In this document: positions 27,417 to 37,143 of the stretch, in pieces
Position numbering within the stretch: position 1 is the stretch's first letter
How the letters are laid out: each line of letters begins with the position of its first letter
Origin: Paenibacillus sp. PCH8
GTDB lineage: Bacteria; Bacillota; Bacilli; Paenibacillales; Paenibacillaceae
Reading direction: 5' to 3'
DNA length: 64,000 bases
Assembly (NCBI RefSeq): GCF_002968835.1
Contig: NZ_PKQK01000001.1
Span: 434,001-498,000 of the forward strand
Notes under the pieces: model-generated
What the model was told of the DNA's origin: nothing
Database searches by the model: none
The model's input: the letters and a program-made list of their open reading frames with translations, nothing else
Translations under genes and position numbers: made by a program

Positions 27417-27571
27417 GAATTTCTTCCTCTCTGTTAGGGCGGAACACCTGCACGGCATCGTTAACCGTCAGGAAGTACCGTCTCTGTATATAACCAAGTT
27501 TTACCCTAAAAGAGTGACCATAATCGCAACCGTGCAAATCAATCCATCCGTTTCAATGCGGACGTCGTCCT

Positions 27572-27895
27572 CTACTCCTGTGCCTGTTCCCCAAAGAACA
27601 TCTCATCCGCAAGTGCGGTTTGGATACGTGATTCTTCCTCGGTCAGTTTGCGGATGAGCTGCATCTCCACCTCAGTTACTTCTTGCCCCTGAAAATTGAT
27701 CTCCGCAATGGAAACCACGATCTTCACGATGGCTACAGCTACGTTATCCGGTGTGTATGCAATGACTTTCTGGCCGGTGGGAAATACCCGGAAGCCCTGT
27801 TTGACCATTTTGCCGCGTCCGTATTCAAGCAGTTCATATAGCTCCTGTTCACTCTTGAATTTACATATGGAATTGAATTCAGTCTGAAATCCCAT
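27572..27895 (-). CDS. Hypothetical 107-aa protein, possibly DUF2584-like
   Basis: Soluble protein of 107 aa with AGGAGGGG just before the ATG. It opens 'MGFQTEFNSICKF' and has 'KMVKQGFRVFPTGQKVIAY' and 'AVAIVKIVVSIAEINFQGQEVT', then a charged helix. The pattern of an N-terminal MG-EFN, a central GFRVFP and a following beta strand recalls the small Bacillus DUF2584 proteins, but this is from memory and weak. It begins 30 bp downstream of ddl and precedes uvsE, so it may be in a ddl operon. The function is unknown. Confidence 0.72.
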   Translation of the reverse strand: MGFQTEFNSICKFKSEQELYELLEYGRGKMVKQGFRVFPTGQKVIAYTPDNVAVAIVKIVVSIAEINFQGQEVTEVEMQLIRKLTEEESRIQTALADEMFFGEQAQE

Positions 27896-27925
27896 GCATA
27901 CCCCTCCTGATCTTATCGTCTCAGG

Positions 27926-29026
27926 CTACGCCTGTACGCCGTTCTCGTAGTTCAACTCCTGCTTGCGATTGTAGCGCTCCAGTGCCAGTTCAATCATGCG
28001 ATCCAGCAGCTCGGCATACGATACACCTGTCTCGCGCCAGAGCAGCGGATACATGCTGTACGGTGTGAACCCAGGCATCGTGTTGACTTCATTAATAAGC
28101 AATGCACCATCATTCTTCCGAATGAAGAAGTCTGCACGGGAAATGCCGTTACCTTCAATCGCACGGAACGCCTGTAATGCCGCCTCCCGAATGCGATCTG
28201 CTGCCTCGGGGTCGAGCGGAGCCGGAATCAGCATCTGTGACTGACCGTCAATATACTTGGCTGCATAATCATAATATTCACCGGAAGATACGATTTCTCC
28301 TGGAACGGAAGCCATGGGCTCGTCATTGCCCAGGACACTGACCTCCACCTCTCGCGCTTCAACGAACTCCTCAATGACAACCTTCGTGTCATACCGAAGT
28401 GCAAACTCAACAGCGGTTTTCAGTTCATCGCGGTTACGTGCCTTGGAGATGCCCACGCTGGAACCCAGATTCGCCGGTTTGATAAAACAAGGATATCCCA
28501 GCTGATCTTCCACCTGTACGATCATTTCGTGCTCCGTCTGTTTCCATTGTGTAGCGTTAAAATACGTAAAGGCACATTGGTCAATGCCAGCCTGTGCGAA
28601 CAGCTTCTTCATGACGACTTTGTCCATACCGCCAGCTGAAGCCAGTACACCTGCACCCACATATGGCATATCCGCCATCTCGAACATGCCCTGAATGGTG
28701 CCATCTTCTCCAAACGTACCATGCAGCAAAGGGAACATGACATCCAGCGCTTCCGCTCCGCCATATAAACGGCCAAACAGCGCGTTCAGTGCCTCCTGTG
28801 TGCCCCCTGCCGATTTCTCCAGCTTCAAATCTTCAATCTGCGCAAATGGCGCATGCATGACCGATCCCTTTTTCCACGTCCCCTGCTTGGAGATATAAAA
28901 AGGAACCAGTTCATACTTCTCATAATCAAATGCGTTCGTTACAGCAAACGCCGTTTGCAGCGACACCTCATGCTCGCCTGACTTCCCGCCGTACACGACG
29001 CCTACTTTTAATTTCTCCATACTCAT
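27926..29026 (-). CDS. ddl: D-alanine--D-alanine ligase
   Basis: ATP-grasp ligase of 366 aa making the D-Ala-D-Ala end of peptidoglycan precursors. 'VGVVYGGKSGEHEVSLQTA' opens the protein; 'LHGTFGEDGTIQG', 'CFIKPANLGSSVGISKA', 'VEVSVLGND' and 'LINEVNTMPGFT' are family motifs. 'EYYDYAAKYID' has the Tyr found in D-Ala-specific enzymes rather than the His region of VanA-type D-Ala-D-Lac ligases, so a glycopeptide-sensitive product is expected. The start at 29026 is 6 nt after GGAGG; the frame extends to 29062 without a better site. It is the first gene of the probable ddl / 107-aa / uvsE unit. Confidence 0.95.
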   Translation of the reverse strand: MSMEKLKVGVVYGGKSGEHEVSLQTAFAVTNAFDYEKYELVPFYISKQGTWKKGSVMHAPFAQIEDLKLEKSAGGTQEALNALFGRLYGGAEALDVMFPLLHGTFGEDGTIQGMFEMADMPYVGAGVLASAGGMDKVVMKKLFAQAGIDQCAFTYFNATQWKQTEHEMIVQVEDQLGYPCFIKPANLGSSVGISKARNRDELKTAVEFALRYDTKVVIEEFVEAREVEVSVLGNDEPMASVPGEIVSSGEYYDYAAKYIDGQSQMLIPAPLDPEAADRIREAALQAFRAIEGNGISRADFFIRKNDGALLINEVNTMPGFTPYSMYPLLWRETGVSYAELLDRMIELALERYNRKQELNYENGVQA

Positions 29027-29204
29027 GTGTAACCTCCGATTATCTGTGCCTGATGCTGTCATCCTTACATACTCAGCACCCTTGTTATTCTGCTTGCGTT
29101 ACCTGCTCTTATTTTACACGGAACTCGATGTCTGCGTCACCGCATCCCGCAAAACTTCCGTCATTGAATCAATTTCATAACTCACTAAAAATGGATTTAT
29201 GTAA

Positions 29205-29244
29205 CTAGATATAGACAAATTGAATCATTTCGATCTATATCTAG
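29205..29244. other. 11-bp perfect inverted repeat
   Basis: CTAGATATAGA (29205-29215) and TCTATATCTAG (29234-29244) with an 18-nt spacer, between the amidase stop and ddl. It has no T run, so it may be an mRNA 3' hairpin or a protein-binding site. Confidence 0.4.
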
Positions 29245-29285
29245 CCCTGATTAAAGCAGTCAAAGGTATTATGAAATTGATTCCA

Positions 29286-30329
29286 TCAAAACTCATCTGT
29301 AATGTGAAAAAGACGGTATACCGTCCGCTCCGTCCAAGCGTAAGAATCCCGGTAATCCCAATAGCGGTGTCGGCTGCTAACCGTGTGTGCATTAACAAGC
29401 GGCATTCCGCCTGCATCAAACGCGGTCACAACGGTGCTGTGCTGAAATCTGCCGTCTCCATCCCAATCGTAGAGAATCACATCTCCAAGCATCAGTTGCT
29501 CGGGACGATCTACCTCTGTCGCAGTCAGTCCCCAACTGCTACCGGATAAATATCGTTCCAGACTATTAGAGACTGCCCAGCTGTAACTCCACATTTCCGA
29601 GCCGTTCACATAGCCTTTATACCACCAGCCTGCTTCTCTTCTACCAGTATAGTTGATGGGTGCGCCCCCTGCAAAGAGACATTGTGACACGTAATTCGTA
29701 CAATCCACATCGAATTCCTCAAATGCCGGATTTCCCGCATTCCACCACCGATCCGCATAGGCTACGGCCAGATCTCTGCGATAGGCCTGCTGCCTTGAGC
29801 TTCTGCCTTGACCCAGAACTTCCCGATTCAACAGCGGCCGATTCATCGCCTGTACAAAATCAGCTTGTTGAAAAGGACGCCCTTCCCCGACAGGGCGACG
29901 CTCTGGCACTTCCCGTTCGACCCGTCCAATGATCCATCCGCCACTCTGCCGCAGAAAGGTTAACCGCTCCCGTTCAATTCGGTCCTCCCGGTGGGTGATA
30001 CTGCTCTTCTCGTAGAACAGTCTGCTGTACAATTGTACGTCCGCTACCGCCTCTTCCTGCCCATCCATAAGCGTGCGCACAAGCTTGGCGCTGGTCTCAC
30101 TGCGAAGAGGCACGGCGCGCCGCTTACGGTACCATTCATCCAGCCTTGCCATACGCTCTCCCCGTTCCACCACGAAATCGGGATCGGTTACGATCCGTTC
30201 GCTGGTCTGTGGACGGTAGTCGATCTCACAGCGATTGTACTGGTTCACGTAAGTATACAAGGCACTCTTCCATTCCCGTTCCAAGCCTGTGTCCCCCTTT
30301 GGCATGAGTTCTTGTCTGGAATCCTTCAT
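29286..30329 (-). CDS. Amidase_6 domain protein (putative cysteine amidase)
   Basis: Protein of 347 aa. The N-terminal ~170 residues are charged, without a signal peptide. The C-terminal domain (about 180-345) matches the Amidase_6 family: 'YADRWWNAGNPAFEEF', 'DCTNYVSQCLFAGG' (candidate catalytic Cys), 'GDVILYDWDGDGRFQHSTVV' (candidate His) and 'VNAHTVSSRHRYWDY'. This is the NlpC/P60-like arrangement seen in B. subtilis YhbB. The ribosome site TAGGAG lies 11 nt before the ATG, somewhat far. It probably acts on peptides or peptidoglycan-like amides; the lack of an export signal leaves its location open. Confidence 0.88.
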   Translation of the reverse strand: MKDSRQELMPKGDTGLEREWKSALYTYVNQYNRCEIDYRPQTSERIVTDPDFVVERGERMARLDEWYRKRRAVPLRSETSAKLVRTLMDGQEEAVADVQLYSRLFYEKSSITHREDRIERERLTFLRQSGGWIIGRVEREVPERRPVGEGRPFQQADFVQAMNRPLLNREVLGQGRSSRQQAYRRDLAVAYADRWWNAGNPAFEEFDVDCTNYVSQCLFAGGAPINYTGRREAGWWYKGYVNGSEMWSYSWAVSNSLERYLSGSSWGLTATEVDRPEQLMLGDVILYDWDGDGRFQHSTVVTAFDAGGMPLVNAHTVSSRHRYWDYRDSYAWTERTVYRLFHITDEF

Positions 30330-30666
30330 GGCGTATATAACTCCTACTATCCTATGAGAGGGTTATCGGTTGTATGTGTAGGGCTCAGAATGAAGAGTCG
30401 AAATTCGGTGCATACAAGTACATGAGATTTCTTAATCCTGCCCGTCTTGCGAAAACGCCTTCATTCGTTCAAAGGCTTGCTTGAACAGGCAAAAAGACCT
30501 TTACGTAACGAGTTGAAAACGGTATACTTAAAACTAAAGTTATGATTATGAAATTACGTTTCACCTGATGAAACTTACGACAAGAACACGGAACGATGAA
30601 GGCCTGTTCTTTACCTTTAATGAACGTTTTCTTCATCTCACCGACACATTTTAAGGAGGTACATGT
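30330..30666. promoter_or_regulatory. Aconitase upstream region with promoter and palindrome
   Basis: A sigma-A-like promoter TTTACG (30500-30505), 17-nt spacer, TATACT (30523-30528) faces the aconitase gene. About 30 nt downstream lies the palindrome GTTTCA-N5-TGAAAC (30558-30574), inside the predicted leader and a candidate operator. B. subtilis citB is controlled by CcpC and CodY; whether this palindrome plays such a role is not known. The rest of the stretch shows nothing else. Confidence 0.5.
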
Positions 30667-33378
30667 ATGTCAGCAAAGAACCATTTCTCCGCCGCTCGTA
30701 GTCTTGAGGTTGGAGGTAAGTCTTACCGCTACTACAGTCTCGATGCTCTTCAGGAAGGCGGCTACGGCGACCTTTCCAAGCTTCCTTTCTCTATTAAAGT
30801 GCTGCTTGAAGCAGCCGTTCGTCAATTCGACGGACGTGCTATTACTGAAGAACATGTGAAACAACTGACCGGCTGGGCAGATAGCCGTGACAATAACAAG
30901 GAAATCCCTTTCATCCCTGCACGGATCGTTCTGCAGGATTTCACCGGGGTACCGGTTGTCGTTGACCTTGCTGCAATGCGCGATACCGTGAAAAAAGCTG
31001 GCGGCGACCCGAAACAGATCAATCCGCTCGTACCCGTCGATCTCGTTATTGACCACTCCGTTATGGTTGATGCATTCGGAACCAACGACGCACTCGACTA
31101 CAATATCAAGGTTGAATTCGAGCGTAACGAAGAGCGTTATCGCTTCTTGCGTTGGGCACAAACGGCATTCAACAACTTCCGTGCAGTTCCACCATCCACA
31201 GGGATCGTTCACCAGGTTAACCTGGAGTATCTGGCTTCCGTGGCTGCAACCAAAACCATTGACGGCGAAACCGTGGTATTCCCGGATTCCCTCGTAGGTA
31301 CGGATTCCCACACGACCATGATCAACGGACTTGGCGTTGTTGGTTGGGGTGTTGGTGGTATTGAGGCCGAAGCAGGTATGCTGGGCCAACCGCTTTACTT
31401 TGTAACACCAGACGTGATCGGTTTCAAATTGACAGGTAGCCTGAGCGAAGGCGCAACAGCAACGGATCTAGCTCTCACCGTTACCCAATTGCTTCGTAAA
31501 AAAGGCGTTGTTGGTAAATTCGTTGAGTTCTACGGACCAGGACTTGCCAACATCGGACTGGCTGACCGCGCAACTGTAGCCAACATGGCACCGGAATACG
31601 GCGCTACGATCGGTTTCTTCCCTGTTGATAGTGAGACACTGAACTATCTGCGCAGCACTGGCCGTCCCGATGAACAGGTTGAACTGGTTGAAGCTTACTA
31701 CAAAGCTCAAGGCATGTTCCGTACTTCCAGCACGGTAGATCCTGAATTCACCGATGTGATTGAACTGGATCTCGGCTCTGTTGTACCAAGTCTTGCAGGT
31801 CCAAAACGTCCGCAGGATCGCATCGAGCTGACACAAATGAAAGAAAGCTTCAACAGCATCATCCGCACACCTGTAGATAAAGGCGGTTACGGGCTGAGCG
31901 ATGAGAAGATTGAACAAAAAGTACCTGTGAAGCATCCGAACGGTTCCACCAGTGAACTGAAAGCAGGCGCTGTTGTGATCGCGGCGATCACAAGTTGTAC
32001 GAATACATCGAATCCAAGTGTTATGGTTGGAGCGGGACTACTGGCGAAAAAGGCAGTTGAACGCGGCCTGACCAAACCAGGATATGTGAAAACAAGTCTG
32101 ACACCAGGTTCCCTTGTCGTTACCGAATATCTGGAAAAAGCAGGCCTGAACACCTATCTCGACCAACTCGGATTCAACGTTGCTGGCTACGGCTGTGCGA
32201 CTTGTATCGGTAACTCCGGCCCACTTCCAGATGAAGTGAGCGAAGCGATTACTGAGAATGATATGACCGTAGCGGCTGTATTGTCCGGTAACCGTAACTT
32301 CGAAGGCCGTGTGCATGCACAGGTCAAAGCCAACTACCTGGCATCGCCACCACTCGTTGTGGCCTATGCACTTGCAGGTACAGTGAATATTGACTTTGAA
32401 ACCGATCCAATCGGTTATGATACGAATAATGAGCCTGTATTCCTGAAGGACCTCTGGCCTAGCTCCGAGGAAATCAAGGATACCATTGCAAGCTCTCTCA
32501 ACGCTCAGATGTTCCGCAACAAATACGAGAACGTATTTACAGCGAATGAACGTTGGAATACGATTCCTGTACCGGAAGGCGAATTGTACGAGTGGGACCC
32601 GAACTCCACATACATTCAGAACCCTCCGTTCTTCCAGGAGCTTGGCGACAAGTTGAACGATATCGCAGATATCCGTTCTGCACGTGTCATGGCATTGCTT
32701 GCGGATTCCGTAACAACGGATCACATCTCCCCGGCAGGTAGCATTGCACCATCCAGCCCGGCTGGAGTGTATCTGAAAGAGCATGGCGTAGAGCGTAAAG
32801 ACTTCAACTCCTACGGTTCACGCCGTGGTAACCATGAAGTAATGATGCGTGGTACGTTTGCCAACATTCGTATTCGCAACCAGGTGGCTCCGGGCACTGA
32901 GGGCGGTGTTACGAAGTACCTGCCAACCGACGAAGAAATGTCCATCTACGATGCTTCCATGAAGTATCAGGATGAAGGACAGAACCTGATTGTCATCGCT
33001 GGTAAAGAGTATGGTACAGGAAGCTCCCGTGACTGGGCGGCCAAAGGAACCTTCCTGCTCGGCGTCAAAGCCGTTATCGCGGAAAGCTTCGAGCGGATTC
33101 ACCGCAGTAACCTGGTGGGTATGGGCGTTATGCCATTGCAATTCCAGGAAGGTCACGGCTGGTCCAGCCTCGGCCTGAACGGACGTGAAACGTATGACAT
33201 TACGGGCCTCAGCAATGACGTGAAGCCAGGACAAGAGTTGAAAGTATCCGTAACTCGTGAGGACGGTACACAGTTCGAATTCCCTGTCATCGCTCGTCTG
33301 GACAGCATGGTTGACGTGGATTACTACCATAACGGTGGTATCCTGCAAACTGTATTGCGTCAAATGATGAAAAAATAA
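30667..33378 (+). CDS. acnA: Aconitate hydratase (AcnA/CitB type)
   Basis: TCA-cycle enzyme of 903 aa interconverting citrate and isocitrate, with a [4Fe-4S] cluster; in Bacillus it also acts as an iron-responsive RNA-binding protein. Markers are '[14 protein letters not shown]', '[20 protein letters not shown]', the cluster Cys residues in '[15 protein letters not shown]' and '[14 protein letters not shown]', '[14 protein letters not shown]' and '[16 protein letters not shown]'. Length is standard. AAGGAGGT precedes the ATG by six nt. Its codon use is the most biased in the window (GGTGTT, CGTAAC types), consistent with high expression, which also explains long antisense open frames. A strong terminator follows. 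Confidence 0.97.
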   Translation: MSAKNHFSAARSLEVGGKSYRYYSLDALQEGGYGDLSKLPFSIKVLLEAAVRQFDGRAITEEHVKQLTGWADSRDNNKEIPFIPARIVLQDFTGVPVVVDLAAMRDTVKKAGGDPKQINPLVPVDLVIDHSVMVDAFGTNDALDYNIKVEFERNEERYRFLRWAQTAFNNFRAVPPSTGIVHQVNLEYLASVAATKTIDGETVVFPDSLVGTDSHTTMINGLGVVGWGVGGIEAEAGMLGQPLYFVTPDVIGFKLTGSLSEGATATDLALTVTQLLRKKGVVGKFVEFYGPGLANIGLADRATVANMAPEYGATIGFFPVDSETLNYLRSTGRPDEQVELVEAYYKAQGMFRTSSTVDPEFTDVIELDLGSVVPSLAGPKRPQDRIELTQMKESFNSIIRTPVDKGGYGLSDEKIEQKVPVKHPNGSTSELKAGAVVIAAITSCTNTSNPSVMVGAGLLAKKAVERGLTKPGYVKTSLTPGSLVVTEYLEKAGLNTYLDQLGFNVAGYGCATCIGNSGPLPDEVSEAITENDMTVAAVLSGNRNFEGRVHAQVKANYLASPPLVVAYALAGTVNIDFETDPIGYDTNNEPVFLKDLWPSSEEIKDTIASSLNAQMFRNKYENVFTANERWNTIPVPEGELYEWDPNSTYIQNPPFFQELGDKLNDIADIRSARVMALLADSVTTDHISPAGSIAPSSPAGVYLKEHGVERKDFNSYGSRRGNHEVMMRGTFANIRIRNQVAPGTEGGVTKYLPTDEEMSIYDASMKYQDEGQNLIVIAGKEYGTGSSRDWAAKGTFLLGVKAVIAESFERIHRSNLVGMGVMPLQFQEGHGWSSLGLNGRETYDITGLSNDVKPGQELKVSVTREDGTQFEFPVIARLDSMVDVDYYHNGGILQTVLRQMMKK

Positions 33379-33416
33379 GTACTACATTAATATTTAATGG
33401 AATTAAGTTATAACAA

Positions 33417-33463
33417 AAAGCTCCCCGCCACGTGCAATATCTGCACAGTGGCGGGGAGCTTTT
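33417..33463. terminator. Bidirectional terminator after acnA
   Basis: Stem AAAGCTCCCCGCCAC..TGCA (33417-33435) with TGCA..GTGGCGGGGAGCTTT (33442-33463), with T runs on both sides. It serves acnA and the convergent gene at 33493. Confidence 0.9.
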
Positions 33464-33492
33464 GATTTTACTTTTCAATAATTGGAATACAC

Positions 33493-33807
33493 CTAAAAAT
33501 CAATTCTTAATCTAACTTCCGAATCATCAGGTGGCGAAGGAATGCGGTATACACCCCTCTGGTTCAATTTCTCCACGTTGATCCAGTCTACAAATTGATC
33601 TCCTCCATAACAACGTACAAAAACACCGTATTCCAAATTGCCCTCATGATCAATCGACTCCGTATATTGGGTGAAAGGATGTTTCCCTTCTATATTCTGT
33701 AAAAAATCAGAAAATTCAATTCTCCACGCTTCCATCTGCTCTGCATATTGATCGGGAACATAATAGTAGAAACCATCTGGCGTATAATACGAAATTTTCA
33801 TTATCAT
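33493..33807 (-). CDS. Hypothetical 104-aa acidic protein
   Basis: Unrecognised soluble protein of 104 aa rich in Tyr, Asp and Glu ('ISYYTPDGFYYYVPDQY', 'GVFVRCYGGDQFVDWINV', 'PSPPDDSEVRLRIDF'). Its ATG overlaps the stop of the upstream gene by 4 bases (ATGA), so the two are translationally coupled. AGGCGG lies 7 nt before this ATG; a second ATG two codons later is also possible. Size, acidity and coupling resemble immunity-type or small partner proteins, but no toxin domain is visible next to it. Base composition is more AT-rich than the aconitase gene beside it. Confidence 0.68.
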   Translation of the reverse strand: MIMKISYYTPDGFYYYVPDQYAEQMEAWRIEFSDFLQNIEGKHPFTQYTESIDHEGNLEYGVFVRCYGGDQFVDWINVEKLNQRGVYRIPSPPDDSEVRLRIDF

Positions 33808-34241
33808 CTTGTAAACCGCCTACAACCCAATTCGTCAGCAGCTTGGAGTTTCAATATTTCCATGCCTTCCTTCAGTTGTTCCGACACAGCCGTGTAATAC
33901 TCGATGCCATATGCTAATTCCTGTCTGGTTCTATGTATCAGGTAGTAGGAGTATTTTTGCATCAACTCATGCTCGTTTAACTCAATGGGTAGGTTAATAA
34001 TCTCAACGTCCTCCGAGTCGAAATAGTGACGATACCCTCTTTCCGACCGTCCAACGTTCATCACGGTTTTGATAACTAATAACTCATCCCGTGTGGAGCC
34101 GTTTATTAAATTGGATCTTCTCTGTTCTAGATCAAGCAAAGTTCTTTCATCTGTATGATTGTTTTTCGATTCAATAATCTCACTCTCGATTTCCATAATA
34201 GCTCTCATTGTTCCTGCTAGTTCTTTAGCCAATGAATACAA
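33804..34241 (-). CDS. Hypothetical 145-aa helical protein
   Basis: Unrecognised protein of 145 aa, mostly helical by eye, with charged repeats 'IEIESEIIES'-like, 'DERTLLDLEQRRSNLI' and 'YEYYTAVSEQLKEGMEILK'-like heptads. The start is TTG at 34241, exactly 7 nt after AAAGGAGG; the open frame extends to 34319 but crosses that ribosome site. The next gene overlaps its stop. The pair lies between the acnA terminator and the vanZ-side terminator, so it forms its own small unit. No function can be assigned. Confidence 0.68.
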   Translation of the reverse strand: MYSLAKELAGTMRAIMEIESEIIESKNNHTDERTLLDLEQRRSNLINGSTRDELLVIKTVMNVGRSERGYRHYFDSEDVEIINLPIELNEHELMQKYSYYLIHRTRQELAYGIEYYTAVSEQLKEGMEILKLQAADELGCRRFTR

Positions 34242-34373
34242 TGTATGTCCTCCTTTTTCGCAAGAAATAGGTACTAACGCGTCTTCTCTAGACGACCCCA
34301 TTGATGATGTTACTCGCAAAGTTACCTGGTTCTAGCCTAAGTTTCATTGTATATTCGATACCTTATGAAATAG

Positions 34374-34412
34374 CAAAAAAATCCCGTAACGTGCAAATTG
34401 CACAGTGACGGG
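34374..34412 (-). terminator. Terminator after vanZ-like gene
   Basis: Minus-strand stem CCCGTCAC..TGTGCAA / TTGCACG..TTACGGG (34383-34412) followed by a long T run (34381-34374). Confidence 0.85.
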
Positions 34413-34506
34413 TGTTGTTGGTCTCAGCATGGTGAATGTTCTCCGTTGCTTAAATACACTGCCTTCCAATGAACAGTACGGCCACTATAATCAGCCTAAT
34501 TCTTCC

Positions 34507-35067
34507 CTACACGTGACTCTCCTTGGAATTTAACTTCTTCGCCGTCACGCGGGATTCTCCTCCTACCAACAGCTTTTTCAGGCCGATGGCCATGGTGAGA
34601 ATAATATATCCAATCAAGCCGCCGAGCGTATTGAGCATTAGATCATCCACATCAAATATACCCATACCCGTTAACAATTGTGTCACTTCATAGCCCAGAC
34701 TGAGCAGCAGTGATAGCAGAAGTACCTTTACTCCAGAGAATAATTTGTTGCCCGTCAACACAGGAATGAAGATGCCCAGTGGGATAAAGGCCAGTATATT
34801 CCCTACCAGATGGATTGCGGTGCCTGGACGATGTAACGACAAGCTGTTCCAGTCTCGTGAGATTTCCCGAAAGGGTGTCAGGTTGACGGTTCGCGTATGG
34901 ATCAGATCCGGTTGTTGCAAGAACGCCATAAGTCGAACCTTCACGATGCCAAAGTCGACTGGACTACCTTTAAACAAAATCAACTTGGTAAGTAGATATA
35001 TATAGATCATGAACATGGCAATCCAGAAGACTCGATGTTTCATCTTTTTCTGGTTGTTGTGCTTCAT
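34507..35067 (-). CDS. VanZ-like membrane protein
   Basis: Membrane protein of 186 aa with about five helices and the VanZ-family signature 'NLTPFREI', 'GNILAFIPLGIFIPVL', 'SLGYEVTQLLTGMGIFDVDD' and 'LNTLGGLIGYIIL'. VanZ in enterococci gives low teicoplanin resistance by an unclear mechanism; related proteins are widespread and may affect lipoglycopeptide access. AGGAGG precedes the ATG. It is the last gene of a regulator-sensor-VanY-VanZ set and ends at a good terminator, with no vanHAX genes beyond it. Confidence 0.88.
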   Translation of the reverse strand: MKHNNQKKMKHRVFWIAMFMIYIYLLTKLILFKGSPVDFGIVKVRLMAFLQQPDLIHTRTVNLTPFREISRDWNSLSLHRPGTAIHLVGNILAFIPLGIFIPVLTGNKLFSGVKVLLLSLLLSLGYEVTQLLTGMGIFDVDDLMLNTLGGLIGYIILTMAIGLKKLLVGGESRVTAKKLNSKESHV

Positions 35068-35094
35068 GTTGTTTAGCCTCCTTGTGGTGCCCTG

Positions 35095-35955
35095 TTATCT
35101 CTTCGCGGTGACAATGACGCCTTCCATGTTATCTCCCGAAATCTCATAGGACCCTTGCTCAGGTATGTACAGGGTTGTATCCTTTGTAGCCCGATAATAG
35201 CGGATATGATACTCCTCATCTTCCACTTCCGCAGTAATGTTCTCTTTCTCTTTTAGAAAATCCAGATACTCTTCCAGCACCATCTTATTCTTATTCATGA
35301 TCGCACTGTGTGGAAGTCCTACATATCGAAAGTGCCATGGTTCATATTGAATCCCCGTGATGCCCACCTTATCCTTAGGGTAACGAAGAATAAATCCGTA
35401 TTTCCAAGCATTTTGCTCCAACCAGGCACCCTCTGGCGCTTCAGCCATAGTGGTCAATGTGGAACCAACGTCCAGGGATAATCCAAGATTATGCTCACTG
35501 TGTCCCGCAGGAAGCGCATAGTCTGAACCCATTTGCTGATAAAGCTCGTCCTGTTTCGCTAAGTCCCTGTACCCACTACTGATGAGGAAGTATCTTACTC
35601 CTTCTTCGCCTGCTGCTTCAATCATCTTCTGGAACTCATGTGCTACTTGTCGTGATAACATCATATTCTGATCCAACAATCCATATCCACGAACCAGCTC
35701 ATCCTGCTGCGCCACTTGTACAATATCGGTTCTAACGCCTTCCGGATGAACTGCATATGTTGAATTAACAAGTAATAAGTTACCTTTATGTACCTGATCT
35801 CGAATATTCCCGGTGTCGGATACGATATATCCTGCTTGCTCATGCGTATTCTGAATCTCAATGGGCATCTCATCCTTCTGTAGAAAAGATGCTGGTGATT
35901 GTGTAACGATATATCCGATCAAAACGATACATATTAAAAAGCCCCACTTCTTCAT
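35095..35955 (-). CDS. VanY-like D-Ala-D-Ala carboxypeptidase (M15B)
   Basis: Zinc carboxypeptidase of 286 aa anchored by one N-terminal helix ('GFLICIVLIGYIV'). The M15B zinc motifs are present: 'GHSEHNLGLSLDVGS' (His-x6-Asp) and 'EPWHFRYVG' (catalytic Glu, zinc His), with the preceding 'SSGYRDLAKQDELYQQ'. It trims the terminal D-Ala from peptidoglycan stem peptides outside the cell. The start at 35955 follows GAGGAGG; the frame extends to 36021. The last ~60 residues are an extra beta-rich tail. It lies 28 bp upstream of vanZ and 100 bp downstream of the sensor kinase. Confidence 0.9.
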   Translation of the reverse strand: MKKWGFLICIVLIGYIVTQSPASFLQKDEMPIEIQNTHEQAGYIVSDTGNIRDQVHKGNLLLVNSTYAVHPEGVRTDIVQVAQQDELVRGYGLLDQNMMLSRQVAHEFQKMIEAAGEEGVRYFLISSGYRDLAKQDELYQQMGSDYALPAGHSEHNLGLSLDVGSTLTTMAEAPEGAWLEQNAWKYGFILRYPKDKVGITGIQYEPWHFRYVGLPHSAIMNKNKMVLEEYLDFLKEKENITAEVEDEEYHIRYYRATKDTTLYIPEQGSYEISGDNMEGVIVTAKR

Positions 35956-36054
35956 GCTTGTTCCTCCTCTTACCTCATACATCAAGGATAGACAAAACAA
36001 GTTAAAGAAAAAGCAGGGCATTTTTAAAGTTTTTCTTAAATTTGTTGCCAGACA

Positions 36055-37143
36055 TCATTGGAATACAGGTAAAAGAACTTCAAATTGAGTCCGTACCACA
36101 TCACTCTGGACCGAAATCGTACCGTCATGCTGCTCCACAATATTGCGGGCGATAAACAGTCCAAGCCCCGTTCCACCCTCCTGAGGGCTTCGAGCACGAT
36201 CGCCAGTGTAATACATATCGAAGATATGCGGCAGATGTTCTGGATGAATATGTCCCCCATAGTTAACCACCTGAATGATAATCTGTTCTGCTTCACGATA
36301 TCCGTTAATATCCACGTACATGCCGTCCTTGCCATGACGCGCAGCGTTAATCAGCAGATTCTCCAACACTCGCGCCAGCAACTCACCATCACCGGAGACT
36401 GTGAGATCCATATCTATTTTTAGACGGGTGGTCAGGTGGTTCTTTTCGAATACGGGATAGAGTTCTTCATTCATCTGCTTCAGCAACTCACTGAGATCCA
36501 ACTGCATTTTCTGTATGGGCAGCATGCCATAGTTCATACGTGTAATTTCAAACAAATCATCAATCAGCTTCTCCAGACGCTGGGATTTGGTGAATGCAAT
36601 CGACGTAAAGTGCCGAACCTGTTCATCCGTTAACTGATCATCCTTCATAAGAAGATCCAGATACCCGAGTACAGAGGTCAGCGGTGTCCGCAGGTCATGC
36701 GCCAGATTCACAATAAGTTGGTCCTTGCTATTCTCAGCAAAATCCCCTCGTTCCACCGCTTCTCTTAGCTTTTCACTGGCCAGATTCACATCCTCTGCGA
36801 TCGTACCCAACTCGTCCTTCGAGGAGATCTGCACAAGATGCTGAAAATCCCCATTAGCCAAATGTCTGATGCCCGTGGAAATATCCTTGAAATACGTTGC
36901 ATAGGGCTTGGTGAACCAAAAGAAAAACAAAATGGCGAGCGGGATAAATAAGAGCAGAAAGAAGTAAATATCTCCGATACTTCTCATAAAATGGCGATAT
37001 TCAGCGAGCTGATCTTCTAAGCGGACACCCGAATAATAAGCTTGTAAAAGCTTGTACACGCCATAAGTGATCGCGCCAGAAGCAAGCATGCTTAATCCCA
37101 ACAACATAATCATGGTCGTGCGAAAACTTCTTCGTTTAGTCAT
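36055..37143 (-). CDS. VanS-like sensor histidine kinase
   Basis: Membrane kinase of 362 aa with two helices (about 10-35 and 60-85), a short extracytoplasmic loop, HAMP, HisKA ('NLAHDLRTPLTSVLGYLDLL', phosphorylated His) and an ATPase domain ('ENLLINAARHG', 'GGTGLGLFIARNIVEQHDG'). It resembles VanS and related OmpR-class kinases. The ATG at 37143 lies inside the end of the response-regulator gene (8-bp overlap); a GTG at 37161 also opens the frame but lacks a ribosome site. The signal is unknown; cell-wall stress or a glycopeptide-like ligand is inferred from the VanY/VanZ partners. Confidence 0.9.
   Translation of the reverse strand: MTKRRSFRTTMIMLLGLSMLASGAITYGVYKLLQAYYSGVRLEDQLAEYRHFMRSIGDIYFFLLLFIPLAILFFFWFTKPYATYFKDISTGIRHLANGDFQHLVQISSKDELGTIAEDVNLASEKLREAVERGDFAENSKDQLIVNLAHDLRTPLTSVLGYLDLLMKDDQLTDEQVRHFTSIAFTKSQRLEKLIDDLFEITRMNYGMLPIQKMQLDLSELLKQMNEELYPVFEKNHLTTRLKIDMDLTVSGDGELLARVLENLLINAARHGKDGMYVDINGYREAEQIIIQVVNYGGHIHPEHLPHIFDMYYTGDRARSPQEGGTGLGLFIARNIVEQHDGTISVQSDVVRTQFEVLLPVFQ

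Noticed and set aside
32038..32784. 248-codon open frame antisense to acnA
   Set aside because: Shadow of highly biased aconitase codons; no ribosome site or family.
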